Positions 21,855 through 30,481 of a DNA stretch of 32,975 nt are shown piece by piece. Under the pieces are notes generated by a model that had not been told where the DNA came from, did not search any database, and saw only the letters and a program-made list of their open reading frames with translations. This stretch comes from Acidobacteriota bacterium (GTDB lineage: Bacteria; Acidobacteriota; Polarisedimenticolia; J045): contig JAGOJY010000048.1 of the NCBI GenBank assembly GCA_017994815.1, positions 1 through 32,975 of the forward strand, written 5' to 3'. Positions within the stretch are counted from its first letter, which is position 1. Every line of letters starts with the position of its first letter. A program made the translations under genes and the position numbers.

Positions 21855-24800
21855 TCACTGTTCGACGATGCGACCCTCCACTACGGGACCGACCGGCGAG
21901 TTCGCCCGGACGAAGTCGTTCGCGAGGTCGAGCTGCAGGTGCCCCGGATGCAGGACATCCGTTCCCTGGCCGAGCACGCTGTAACCGTCGCCGCCGGCGA
22001 ACATGAAGTCGTTGGTGACCAGCCGCACGCTGTCGGCCGGGCCGACCGGGACCAGGACGCCGTTGACGCCGCCGGGAGCCTTCCACAGCCCGGTCACGAC
22101 CGGAGTCGTGCCGTTGCACGTGTAGGTCACCTTGAGCCCGGAAACCTGCGGGAAGCCCCCCGTGGGCAGGGTGGCGTCGCACTTCGGCGCGAGGCCGGCG
22201 ACCAGCGCCTGCGTGAGTCGGGCCCCGTCGAGGGTCTCGATCACCGTGCGCGAACCGAACGGCAGGACGGAGAACATCTCGCGCCACGTGATCTCGCACG
22301 GCCCCTCGCCCGCGCTCGGCGGCAGGCACAGCAGGTCCGCGCGCAGCCCGCCCGAGTTCGTCAGCGCGGCGTCCACGCCGACGTACGAAAGGCGCATCGC
22401 GTCGGCGACGAGGTTCCCCATCGCCGACTCGAACAGGCGCGTCGGGGCGCGGCGGATGTCGAACTGCTGCCGGCCGACCACGGTGTCGAGCAGCGCCGGC
22501 ACCTTGCCGTTCGCATCGTCGACGATCGCCTGCACGTCCGGGCGGCGGGCGACGCCGAGGGTCTTGGCGATGCGCGTCGCGCCGCCGGCCCAGGCGACGT
22601 CCGCCCCGTCCACGACCAGCTGCAACACCGAGTAGCTCCCGCCGCCGCCCAACCCCTCGACCACGAGGATGTGCCCGACGTTGACATCCGAGACGCGGTG
22701 CGTGTGGCCGCCGAGGATCGCGTCCACCGTGGTGTCCTGGACCGCGCCGGCGATGTCGACCGCGTGCCCGGTCCATTGCACGGCCGGCTCCGCTCCCAGC
22801 GCGTTGCGGCCAGAGTCCGTCCCGTCGTGGAGCAGCACCAGCTGCACGTCGACGCCTTGCTGGCGCAGCGCTTCCGAGCGCTCGCGGATCGTCTGCACGG
22901 CGGGGAGGAAGCGCAGCCCCGCCGCGGCACCCGGCGGGACCAGCTCCGCGGTCCTCTCCAGCGTGATGCCGATCACGCCGATGGACAGCGCGCCGCGGCG
23001 GAACACGCGCGTGCTCTCGACGAAGTCGGGGTTCTGGTTCGTGGCCTGGTCCACGATGTTCGCGCCGAGGAACGGGAACGCGGCGCGCGCCTTTTGGCGC
23101 TTCAGCCGGTCGATGCCGTGATCGAACTCGTGCTCGCCGTAGGCCGTGGCATCGACGGCCCAGGCATTCAGAACATCGATCACCGGCATGTCTTCGAGCA
23201 GGCTGGCGTTGGCCGGCGATGCGCCGACGTTGTCGCCGGAGGAGAAGCGCAGCGCGGGCGCGCCGGGGAGCTGCGCCGATTCCTCGTCCAAGAGGGTGGC
23301 CAAGGTGGCCGCCCCGCCCGCCGCGACGTTGGCCCCGTCCAGCGGCAGCGGTGCCGGTTCGAGCTGGCCGTGGTAGTCGGTGACCGCGAGCACCGGCACG
23401 AGCGTCCGCTGCTCGCCACCGCGCAACAGGTCGAGCCGCACCGCGCCCTGCGATTGCTGCGGGAGCGGCACGCCGAGCACGTACGCCAGCGTCGGCGCGA
23501 GGTCGATCGTGCGCAGCCCGTCGGGTGCCGGCCCGGTCCGCGCCTGGCCGCGGCCGGCCACGAACAGCGAGCGCATGTCGATGTTGGCGGCCGAGTCCAC
23601 GAGCCCCGGCGCGTAGCCGTGCTGCCCGAAGAAGCGCGAGCGCGCGACGAGCGTGCCGGGGGTCGCCTGCTCGAACTGGTACGGCGGCGTCGCGAAAACG
23701 ACGACGTCGCCGGTGCGCGTGGGATGCGCCATGTCGGCCGCGGCGTCCTGTCCGTTCGCGATGTAGCGCGCCTCGGCCTTGGAGATCGCCCGGTCGAGCA
23801 TGGGCCAGTTCTCCGGCTGTCCGTCGCCGGTCCAGTCGTTGGGGTCGGCCAACGCGGCAAGAGCGTCCTTGATGCGCGCGACGGTGGCCGCCTCGTCCGC
23901 CGCCGCGACCTGCTGGTAGCCGCCGGCCGGATCGCGGCCGGCGAGATTGAGATAGATCTGCAGCGTCGCCCCGTCCCAGCAGGCCTTGGCCTTGCCGATC
24001 GTCTCGCCGGTTCCGGGCCGGCAGTTCGCGGTCTGCGCGCGCGAGAGCAGGCCCAGGTCGACCAGGACCTTGCTGGCGTCGATCGCCAGGAACTGCGGCG
24101 CCGCGCCGTGGTCCGACGTCGCGAAGACCGTCGTGTCGGCCGGCATGCCGGCCAGCACGACCCCGAGCGTCACGTCCGCCCCGCGGTAGGCCCGCTTCAG
24201 GAACGCGGTCCGCGGCGCGACGCGCCGGTCGGGCGTGCCGTTCACCTGCGCGTCGTCGTACGCCGGGTTGGCGGCGCCGCCCGGGAGCACGGGGGTGACC
24301 AGGCCGAGGAACTGCCGCTGGACCTGCTCCGTGACGGGATATCCGACGAGCGCCAAGTCGGGCCGGTACTTGTCGAGGATGTAGCGGATCAGCGGCTGAT
24401 ACGCGGTCTCCCAACGCAGCGCCTGCTCGACGAAGGTCTCCTCGGCGACCATGCCCGACGCGACGGTCGCCGGGTCGGCCTCGGACGGGCTCGGGAAGCG
24501 GCGCGCGACGTACTCCGCGAAGTCACCGCTGAATCCCGGCTCGCTCCAGTCCGGCCAGCTGGCCTGGGCGCGCAGCACCGCCGCGTGATACAGCCGCACG
24601 CGCGAGAGATCGGCGCGCAACTCCTCGACTTTCACGAGGAAACCAGCGGTCAACCCGTCGAGCGGGCCGCCGGAGACCTGCACCTTCACGTCCCCCCAGC
24701 CGCCGCGGCCGAGGGTCGCGACGGCGTCGGCACCGTCCTTCGTGGGCGAGAGCAGGACCCGGTCGTAGTCGACGCGCCCGTTGTTGGTCGAGTCGTAGAT

Positions 24801-25535
24801 GAAGGCGTTCAGGCCGTACTTGTCCACGCCGAAGTCCAGAACGCGCAGGCGCATTTCGCGCGCCGGGCTGAAGGTCCGCGGGACCCGTGTCCATCCGACC
24901 GCCGGGAGCGGCGCGGCCGCGGGGAACGGATTCTGACCGGCAAAGCCCGCCGGGTGATCGAACTGCAGGCCGGACGCGAGAACGACCTCGGCGATGTCGG
25001 CCGCGTCGATGTAGTTCGTCGAGACGCCGCGGCCCGACAGCACGACCCGCGAATCCACCGTCGGACCGGCGGTCGTCGCCCGCGCGCCGGCCCACTCGAT
25101 CTGCGCCACGCGGCGCCCGCCGCGCTCGGCCGCCTGCGCCAGCGTTTCGGAGGCGATCGCGCCGGCGTCCTGCAGACCGGACCTGTCGTTGAAGAGCGTG
25201 CCGTTGCGGTGGAACGTGCCCGCGGTGACCCCGTGGACACCCGGCCACGCGCCCGAGGCGAGGCTGAGCCAGCCCGGCCCGGTGGTGGCCGGTGCCTGCG
25301 TCAACAGGCCCCCGCCGACCGCCTTCGTTCCCGACTGCAGCAGGCTCTTGGTGGTGGGCATGATGCCCTGCGCGACGTACTGCTCGGCCAGGTCCTGCCT
25401 GGCTCCCGACGCGGCGAACAGGACGGCCGCGCGGGACCGGGTCCCCGCACCGGCGTCCTGCGCCGGCGTTTTTGGTGAGACCAAGGCGATCGCCGTTACG
25501 AACGCAGCCAGGATGAAGCGACGTCCAAAGCTCAC
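21855..25535 (-). CDS. Secreted fusion of alkaline-phosphatase-superfamily domain and 5'-nucleotidase
   Basis: The 1226-residue protein starts at GTG (CAC 25533-25535), chosen because GGAG lies 5 nt upstream (CTCC 25541-25544) and a Sec signal (RRFILAAFVTAIALV) follows. Residues about 35-690 match the alkaline phosphatase/phosphodiesterase superfamily: PATTGPGW nucleophile region (T84/T85), SDH (D475, H476) and GQH (H639). S43, E403 and R407 occupy expected metal-ligand positions, so activity is doubtful. Residues about 710-960 form a metallophosphatase: TDYHG (D720, H722), SSGDN (D768), GEHEFD (Glu801 for the usual Asn), LLHDG (H903) and GGHTH (H944, H946). Residues about 1015-1226 form the 5'-nucleotidase C-domain (TNSGGLR, GGDGYS). 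It probably releases phosphate or nucleosides outside the cytoplasm. Confidence 0.85.
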   Translation of the reverse strand: MSFGRRFILAAFVTAIALVSPKTPAQDAGAGTRSRAAVLFAASGARQDLAEQYVAQGIMPTTKSLLQSGTKAVGGGLLTQAPATTGPGWLSLASGAWPGVHGVTAGTFHRNGTLFNDRSGLQDAGAIASETLAQAAERGGRRVAQIEWAGARATTAGPTVDSRVVLSGRGVSTNYIDAADIAEVVLASGLQFDHPAGFAGQNPFPAAAPLPAVGWTRVPRTFSPAREMRLRVLDFGVDKYGLNAFIYDSTNNGRVDYDRVLLSPTKDGADAVATLGRGGWGDVKVQVSGGPLDGLTAGFLVKVEELRADLSRVRLYHAAVLRAQASWPDWSEPGFSGDFAEYVARRFPSPSEADPATVASGMVAEETFVEQALRWETAYQPLIRYILDKYRPDLALVGYPVTEQVQRQFLGLVTPVLPGGAANPAYDDAQVNGTPDRRVAPRTAFLKRAYRGADVTLGVVLAGMPADTTVFATSDHGAAPQFLAIDASKVLVDLGLLSRAQTANCRPGTGETIGKAKACWDGATLQIYLNLAGRDPAGGYQQVAAADEAATVARIKDALAALADPNDWTGDGQPENWPMLDRAISKAEARYIANGQDAAADMAHPTRTGDVVVFATPPYQFEQATPGTLVARSRFFGQHGYAPGLVDSAANIDMRSLFVAGRGQARTGPAPDGLRTIDLAPTLAYVLGVPLPQQSQGAVRLDLLRGGEQRTLVPVLAVTDYHGQLEPAPLPLDGANVAAGGAATLATLLDEESAQLPGAPALRFSSGDNVGASPANASLLEDMPVIDVLNAWAVDATAYGEHEFDHGIDRLKRQKARAAFPFLGANIVDQATNQNPDFVESTRVFRRGALSIGVIGITLERTAELVPPGAAAGLRFLPAVQTIRERSEALRQQGVDVQLVLLHDGTDSGRNALGAEPAVQWTGHAVDIAGAVQDTTVDAILGGHTHRVSDVNVGHILVVEGLGGGGSYSVLQLVVDGADVAWAGGATRIAKTLGVARRPDVQAIVDDANGKVPALLDTVVGRQQFDIRRAPTRLFESAMGNLVADAMRLSYVGVDAALTNSGGLRADLLCLPPSAGEGPCEITWREMFSVLPFGSRTVIETLDGARLTQALVAGLAPKCDATLPTGGFPQVSGLKVTYTCNGTTPVVTGLWKAPGGVNGVLVPVGPADSVRLVTNDFMFAGGDGYSVLGQGTDVLHPGHLQLDLANDFVRANSPVGPVVEGRIVEQ

Positions 25536-25609
25536 GAGTTCTCCGTTCCCCGGGTGCATGCGCCGTGGAGAAGCGGGCGGGCCGCCGCGGGCTTGCATTG
25601 GGGGCGGGA

Positions 25610-25638
25610 GAAGTACGCTCCGCGGTCCCGATCGGCAA
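25610..25638 (-). promoter_or_regulatory. Candidate promoter of phosphatase/nucleotidase gene
   Basis: On the minus strand TTGCCG (25633-25638) and TACTTC (25610-25615) are 17 nt apart, in the gap between the methyltransferase and nucleotidase genes. The -10 match is weak. The leader would be about 70 nt. Confidence 0.35.
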
Positions 25639-25683
25639 CGACGAATGTGCGCCGAATAGGCCCCGGGCCCGGGCAAGGCCGCC

Positions 25684-26280
25684 TCAGAGCAGGGCCAGGA
25701 CGTAACCCATCGGGATCAGGATCTCGCCGGAATCCCGGAATTCTTCGATCCGGTCGATCGCGACCTGGCCCTGGCCCGCGACCTTCGCCCGCAGTTCCGG
25801 GTAGCCCGCCCAGCGCTGAACGCCGTCATGCTGGCGCCATTGCCGGATCCCGGCTGCGCGCATCGCCGCGCTGCTGGCGCGGACCTTTTCTTCTTCGGCG
25901 ACGAAGTAGGCCCAATCGGAATCTTCCGCGTGATCGAGCACGACGACGTCCGGCGCGCAGCAGCGGGCGTGGTGAATCGCCGCGCCGGGGTCGCTCATCT
26001 CGTGCAGGCAGAACTCGAACAGCACCACGTCGGCGTGGAATGCCGTCCGCAGGAAATCGGCGCGCACGAGGCGCACGCGATCGCGGAACGGCTTCGCGGC
26101 CAGGGCTTGCTCGAGCGATTGCAGCGCACGTTCGTCGGCGTCGATCGCGACGACCTCGCGCGCGGGCGCCCAGGCGTGGACCAACTGCCCGCCCCCGGCC
26201 CCGACGGAGATGACCGACTTGCGCGTGAAATCGTAGAACGCGTGGAGATTGGCGATGATCGCCCCGAGATCCGTCGGCAT
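25684..26280 (-). CDS. Class I SAM-dependent methyltransferase
   Basis: The 198-residue product has the Rossmann methyltransferase motifs. Motif I is SVISVGAGGGQLVHAW (about residues 21-36). Motif II is the acidic end VVAIDADE, which should bind the SAM ribose. VRADFL then supplies the adenine-contacting Asp. Motif IV is VVLFEFCLHEMSDPGAA, close to those of small-molecule C/O/N-methyltransferases. The substrate cannot be predicted. The start is ATG 26280. It lies between two genes for large secreted proteins on the same strand, but gaps of 148 and 111 nt argue against tight coupling. The 111-nt gap to the protease stop holds nothing recognisable. Confidence 0.8.
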   Translation of the reverse strand: MPTDLGAIIANLHAFYDFTRKSVISVGAGGGQLVHAWAPAREVVAIDADERALQSLEQALAAKPFRDRVRLVRADFLRTAFHADVVLFEFCLHEMSDPGAAIHHARCCAPDVVVLDHAEDSDWAYFVAEEEKVRASSAAMRAAGIRQWRQHDGVQRWAGYPELRAKVAGQGQVAIDRIEEFRDSGEILIPMGYVLALL

Positions 26281-26391
26281 CGCACGCTCGCTCGACAGCC
26301 TACACCCGGCAAACGGCGATGCCGCGGCGAGACACTCCGGCAGTTCCCGTCAAACAGACGGTGCGGCGTCCGGCTGAGAGCCGCATTTGGC

Positions 26392-29300
26392 CTACGGGCC
26401 TTCCTGGTGGCAAGCGTTCTCCGCGCGCACGAGGTAGTAGTAAATCGGGCCGTCACACGGCAACCCGCACTCGTCGTACGAGCCCAGCGTGGACCGCCCC
26501 GCCGTCTCCGGCGCACTGAAGTCGGGCGCGCGGCTGCGCCACACGTTGTAGGCGCTCGCCCCGGCGACCGTTTGCCACTCCAGGCGCAGGTCGGTCCCGG
26601 CCAGCCGCGCCAGGCGCAGCGTCGGCCCGACCTCGGGCGCCGGCCCGGCCGAGCACGACCAGTCGTGGCACAGGTCGCTCGTGTCGAAGATCAAGGACCA
26701 CGCGTTCAGCCGCCCGATCAGCATGTCGCCCTTGGTGTCGTCGACGTACAGGTGCCACGCGCCGGTGCCGACCTTGCCGTCGTAGTCGCTCATCCGCCCC
26801 GGACCGTGCGGCTGCGTCTGGCTGTCGTAGATCGTGTCGAGGTGCGAGCCGACGTTGTCGTGGTCGTGCAGCGTCACGCGCGTACCGTCCGGCCCTTCGA
26901 GCGTGATCTTGATCGCCGTGGTCGCGGAGTGGTCGAGGTTGACCGCGCAGTTCACGTCGCCGATGCGGAACGCGTCCGGGACCGCGACGACATCGTCCAG
27001 GGTGCCCGGGTTGGGGATAGCGATCGGCGTGTCGGTGGAGGCGAAGACCCGGTGCTGCCCGCCGCCGGTGCCGACCTTGAACGTGAAGCTCCGCGTCGCG
27101 GTGAAGCCCTCCGCGGTGCGCAGCTCCAGCGTCACGGCGATGACCGTCCCGCACGGCGTCCCGGGCGCGAGCCGCAGCAGCAGGTGCGGCGCCAGACTGC
27201 GTGCCGTCACGCCGGAGCCGATCAGCTCCCAATTGGCGTAGTTGTCGATGAACTGCGCTTCGGCGGGATGATCGGTCTCGGCGCGACCCCACGTGCCGGT
27301 CGCGGCGCCGGAGCCCTCGTTGACCAGGTCGATCGGGATGTGGAGCGTCTCGCCCGGGTCGGGCACGCCGTCGGCGTTGCCCTCGCTGTCGTCGAGCACC
27401 TCGCCCCACAGCAACAGGTACGGCTTGTCGCTGCCACCGAGCCACTCCAGGCAGTTCTCGACGAGCTGCCGCCTTTGTCCCGCCGTGTCGGCGACGTTCT
27501 GCAGCGCGACGAACAGGCTGATCACCTGTCCGCCGTTCCCTTCCAGCTCGTCGTCGTCGAACGCCACCAGCGCGGCGCGGCCGCCGGCGCCCGGCCAGTC
27601 GAGAATCGGCCGCGCGCCGGCCGCCGGGGTGACCGCGTCGCGCTGCCGCGTCGAGGTGGTCGAGACCGGCAGGGTCGGCTCGAGCAGCGCCGGCAGCGTG
27701 GCCAGCGGGTGCGTCCCCACCGCGACGCGCATGTCCCCCGAACCATCGCTGTACCAGCCCGAGATGTGCAGCACGTTGTTGCGGAAGCTGGTGTCGTTGC
27801 GGCGGGCGTAGCCGAGGTCGCCACCGGAGACCAGGAGCCGCCCGCCGCCGGCGACGAACTGCTCGAGCGCCGTGCGCTGGTCGGCGGTGCCGACCGGGCT
27901 CGAGCTGGAGCCGCCGGCCCAGACCAGCATGTCGTACGTCGACCACGCGTCGGGGTCGGTCAAGGAGGCCGTGTCGCGCACCACGCCGTAGCCGAGGTTC
28001 CCGATCAGTTCCTGCAGCAGGTCGGCCTCCGCCACGTCGCCGTCCTCGACGAGCAGCACGGAGCCGCGCGAGCCAACGATGAAACGCACCGGCAGCTCGA
28101 AGCTCACGCCGTCGGCGGCCGTGACGTCGAGCCGGCACTCGATCCAGGTGCGCAGCGGGACGTCCGGAGCGAGCCGCACGCCGAAGTGCGGCGCGAGCGA
28201 GCGCGCCGCGCCGAGGGCCGGGATGTCCGGCCACGCGGCCTGCGAGCCGGTGATCGTGGCCCACGGCGAGTTGGTGGACAAAACGCCGCTGACCGCACGG
28301 GCCGCAGCGTGCCCCTTGTTGCGCAGCACTACTGAGACGTTGAACGACTCGCCCGGATCGGCCACACCGTCGCCGTCGCCGAGCGCGGCATCGTCCACCA
28401 CGCTCTGTTGAACGGTGAGCGCGACGGTGGCCACGCGCTCGGTGAACGACGTGGTCCCCGTGGCGCCGGTGATGGTCCAGTCGACGTAGAACGAGACGCT
28501 GGTGTCGTCGGGCGTCGCCGGGTCGCTGCGCCAGCGGAAGTGGTCTGGCAGCGACTCCGCCCCCGTCCCGGTGGCCATGTTCGGCCACGCCGCCGTCGCG
28601 TCCTCGATCACGACCCACGGGCTCGAGCTGCGCAGGGTGCCGCTGATCGCGGTCGCCGGCTCCGCGCCGTTGTCGAACAGCGTGACCGGCATGACGAACG
28701 TCTCGCCGGGATTCGCGACGCCGTCGGCGTTGCCGACCTGCTCGATCAGCCGGTGACTGTCGTAGACGAGGTGCGGGCCGGCCGGCGTCGTGACCAGCGT
28801 CAGCTGGTTGCCGATGCTGCCCGGGTCGTCCCACATCGGGTGCTCCCAGGCATCGTCGTTGGCAAGGGCGTAGTTGTGCGCCTCGAGGAAGCTGACCACG
28901 CCGTCGTTGTCGGTGTCGGCGTCCACCGGCTGCAGGCCCGGCCAGGGCTTCGTGCCGCGCATCGCGGCCATCCACCAGTAGTTCCACTCCCCGTACTTGA
29001 CGGGATGCCCGTCGCAGGTGTCCTGCTGGTCCGACTCGTAGGCGCTCTCGTTGCAGTTGGCGGCCGTGGAAATGACCGTCCGCACGTTGGTCAGGTTGTC
29101 GATGAAGCCGCCCGAGTTGCACTGCTGCATGTTGACGGCGCGGTGCTTGTAGGGGATCTGGTTGAAGTACGAGGCGAACTCCGTGTCGGCCATGCAGCCG
29201 TCCATCAGGCACAGGCTGGAGTTGCAGTTGCTGCCGCTGCCGTGATCGAACGTGAACAGGTAGATGAAGTCCTGGTCGGTGACGCGGGCGATGTTGTGCG

Positions 29301-30039
29301 TCGCGTTGCCGTCGCGCATCCAGGTGAAGACGTTGCGGACGTCCTGGTGGTAGGCCGCGAAGTCGACCATGTTCTCGCGGTAGTACGTGCAGTGCCAGGT
29401 GCTCTCGTCGTGCCCCTCGCCGTACAGGACGTGGATGTTCTGCTCGAGGTAGCCGTACTCGAGGAGGATGCGGAACATCGAGACGTTGTCGGTCCAGAAC
29501 TCGCTGTAGGAGTCGCCGGACGGCACGTCGCCCTCGATGATCACGGCGTAGAAGTTGTTGTAGGTGAACCCCGCGGGACCGAAAGTGCCGGGCGCGGGCG
29601 GCGACACGCGGTCGGCCGGGGGCTGCCCCGCCCGGCGCCGGTACTCGACCAGCGTGACCGGGCCGACGCGGGTCCCGTCCACGTAGATCCGCGGGTAGAA
29701 CGTCGCGTCGCGCACCTCGAGGATGCGCAGGTCGCCGTCGAGGAACACGTGGCGGACCGGATGGAACCCGAGCACGCCCGGCTGGGCGTCCGCGAGCGCG
29801 AACCACACAGTCCCGTCGGGCAGTTCCACGGTCCCGCCGGACCAGGCGAACTCCCAGCGCTGGTCGGGCCGGATCGGATCGCGCGTCGCGACCACGCGGA
29901 TCTCGTCCGCCTGGCCGCCGAGCACGTCGCGGATCACCGCGTCGCGGATCCGCTCGTGGACCGGGTCGAGGTCCGACGAGAGGGCAAAGCCGAACGACAG
30001 GACGGTGGCGCAGAGTGCCGCGGCGAGGCGCACGTTCAT
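26392..30039 (-). CDS. Large secreted C13 (legumain-like) cysteine protease with multi-domain tail
   Basis: The 1215-residue protein starts at ATG 30039, with GGAGG 7 nt upstream. Residues 1-22 form a Sec signal. Residues about 160-360 are caspase-fold peptidase C13: VIIEGD, then catalytic His in LFTFDHGSG (H266) and Cys in NMQQCNSGGF (C307). A perfect EF-hand loop (DTDNDGVVSFLE, 375-386) follows. CARDB-like repeats each open with a DGVxxPGE string at about 439, 557 and 890. A ThuA/glutamine-amidotransferase-like domain (VLLVEDGDVAEADLL ... LVSGG) lies at about 660-870. A proprotein-convertase P domain spans about 998-1120, and an FN3-like module 1135-1208 ends the chain. The cell-surface or extracellular substrate is unknown. 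Confidence 0.82.
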   Translation of the reverse strand: MNVRLAAALCATVLSFGFALSSDLDPVHERIRDAVIRDVLGGQADEIRVVATRDPIRPDQRWEFAWSGGTVELPDGTVWFALADAQPGVLGFHPVRHVFLDGDLRILEVRDATFYPRIYVDGTRVGPVTLVEYRRRAGQPPADRVSPPAPGTFGPAGFTYNNFYAVIIEGDVPSGDSYSEFWTDNVSMFRILLEYGYLEQNIHVLYGEGHDESTWHCTYYRENMVDFAAYHQDVRNVFTWMRDGNATHNIARVTDQDFIYLFTFDHGSGSNCNSSLCLMDGCMADTEFASYFNQIPYKHRAVNMQQCNSGGFIDNLTNVRTVISTAANCNESAYESDQQDTCDGHPVKYGEWNYWWMAAMRGTKPWPGLQPVDADTDNDGVVSFLEAHNYALANDDAWEHPMWDDPGSIGNQLTLVTTPAGPHLVYDSHRLIEQVGNADGVANPGETFVMPVTLFDNGAEPATAISGTLRSSSPWVVIEDATAAWPNMATGTGAESLPDHFRWRSDPATPDDTSVSFYVDWTITGATGTTSFTERVATVALTVQQSVVDDAALGDGDGVADPGESFNVSVVLRNKGHAAARAVSGVLSTNSPWATITGSQAAWPDIPALGAARSLAPHFGVRLAPDVPLRTWIECRLDVTAADGVSFELPVRFIVGSRGSVLLVEDGDVAEADLLQELIGNLGYGVVRDTASLTDPDAWSTYDMLVWAGGSSSSPVGTADQRTALEQFVAGGGRLLVSGGDLGYARRNDTSFRNNVLHISGWYSDGSGDMRVAVGTHPLATLPALLEPTLPVSTTSTRQRDAVTPAAGARPILDWPGAGGRAALVAFDDDELEGNGGQVISLFVALQNVADTAGQRRQLVENCLEWLGGSDKPYLLLWGEVLDDSEGNADGVPDPGETLHIPIDLVNEGSGAATGTWGRAETDHPAEAQFIDNYANWELIGSGVTARSLAPHLLLRLAPGTPCGTVIAVTLELRTAEGFTATRSFTFKVGTGGGQHRVFASTDTPIAIPNPGTLDDVVAVPDAFRIGDVNCAVNLDHSATTAIKITLEGPDGTRVTLHDHDNVGSHLDTIYDSQTQPHGPGRMSDYDGKVGTGAWHLYVDDTKGDMLIGRLNAWSLIFDTSDLCHDWSCSAGPAPEVGPTLRLARLAGTDLRLEWQTVAGASAYNVWRSRAPDFSAPETAGRSTLGSYDECGLPCDGPIYYYLVRAENACHQEGP

Positions 30040-30058
30040 GGAAGAACCTCCATCGCTC

Positions 30059-30073
30059 CCGGGGAGTCCCCGG
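30059..30073. promoter_or_regulatory. Palindrome at predicted transcription start of the C13 protease gene
   Basis: CCGGGG (30059-30064), AGT, CCCCGG (30068-30073) forms a perfect 6-bp inverted repeat between the predicted -10 box and the Shine-Dalgarno of the protease gene. It could be an operator or a 5'-leader hairpin. No regulator family can be named. Confidence 0.35.
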
Positions 30074-30074
30074 A

Positions 30075-30103
30075 AAATTACCGCTGAGTCAGCGCCGACG
30101 GAA
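30075..30103 (-). promoter_or_regulatory. Candidate promoter of the C13 protease gene
   Basis: On the minus strand TTCCGT (30098-30103) and TAATTT (30075-30080) are 17 nt apart. The -10 lies in one of the very few AT-rich patches in the window. The -35 match is weak. Confidence 0.45.
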
Positions 30104-30481
30104 GCGGTTCGGCGGCCTGATTTCGCGCAGCCCGCAGCGGCGTGCGACGGTGTGCGTCAGCCGATTGCAGATGCGTCATGGCCGGGAGGCCCGGTCCGGA
30201 TTTCGGCCGCGGGTTTCAAACGCTTGGGATGGAGCGACTTGCGCCGAGCACCGGGCGCGGCACGCCGGTTGCTTGAGGTCCGGCCGGCACTTCGCGAAGA
30301 ACTCGGCGGCAACGGCGCGGCAACCGGCGTGGCAGGCCCCGGAGCCCGAGAGGTTCCAAAACCACGCGCGCTGGCCACCCGCGCCTTGGGGTCCCGGCCG
30401 GGGGCGGGTCGCCCGACCCGCCCCGGGCCGCATTCGCAAACGCACCTTCGCGGGCCGCCGCGCGCGGCCGGGGGACTGCGC
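30104..30481. other. Gene-free stretch of 378 bp upstream of the ligase gene, possible repeat element
   Basis: No frame here is a convincing gene. Short open frames on both strands show unnatural Arg/Pro/Ala composition, and none carries a ribosome site or a recognisable domain. Contents seen are AT-richer patches such as TTTCAAACG near 30215 and a perfect GC-rich hairpin at 30401-30424. The segment about 30180-30360 reads in several frames like the spurious peptides often annotated from dispersed intergenic repeats in GC-rich genomes. This is an impression from memory, not a search result. Confidence 0.4.
30401..30424. repeat. Perfect 11-bp inverted repeat upstream of the ligase gene
   Basis: GGGGCGGGTCG (30401-30411) and CGACCCGCCCC (30414-30424) are separated by 2 nt. 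The structure ends 57 nt before ATG 30482. It may be a terminator of upstream transcription, an operator, or part of a repeat. Confidence 0.55.

Noticed and set aside
21939..25478. A 1179-codon plus-strand open frame antisense to the phosphatase/nucleotidase gene
   Set aside because: It has low-complexity composition with no motif, whereas the minus-strand frame has clear domains, a signal peptide and a ribosome site.
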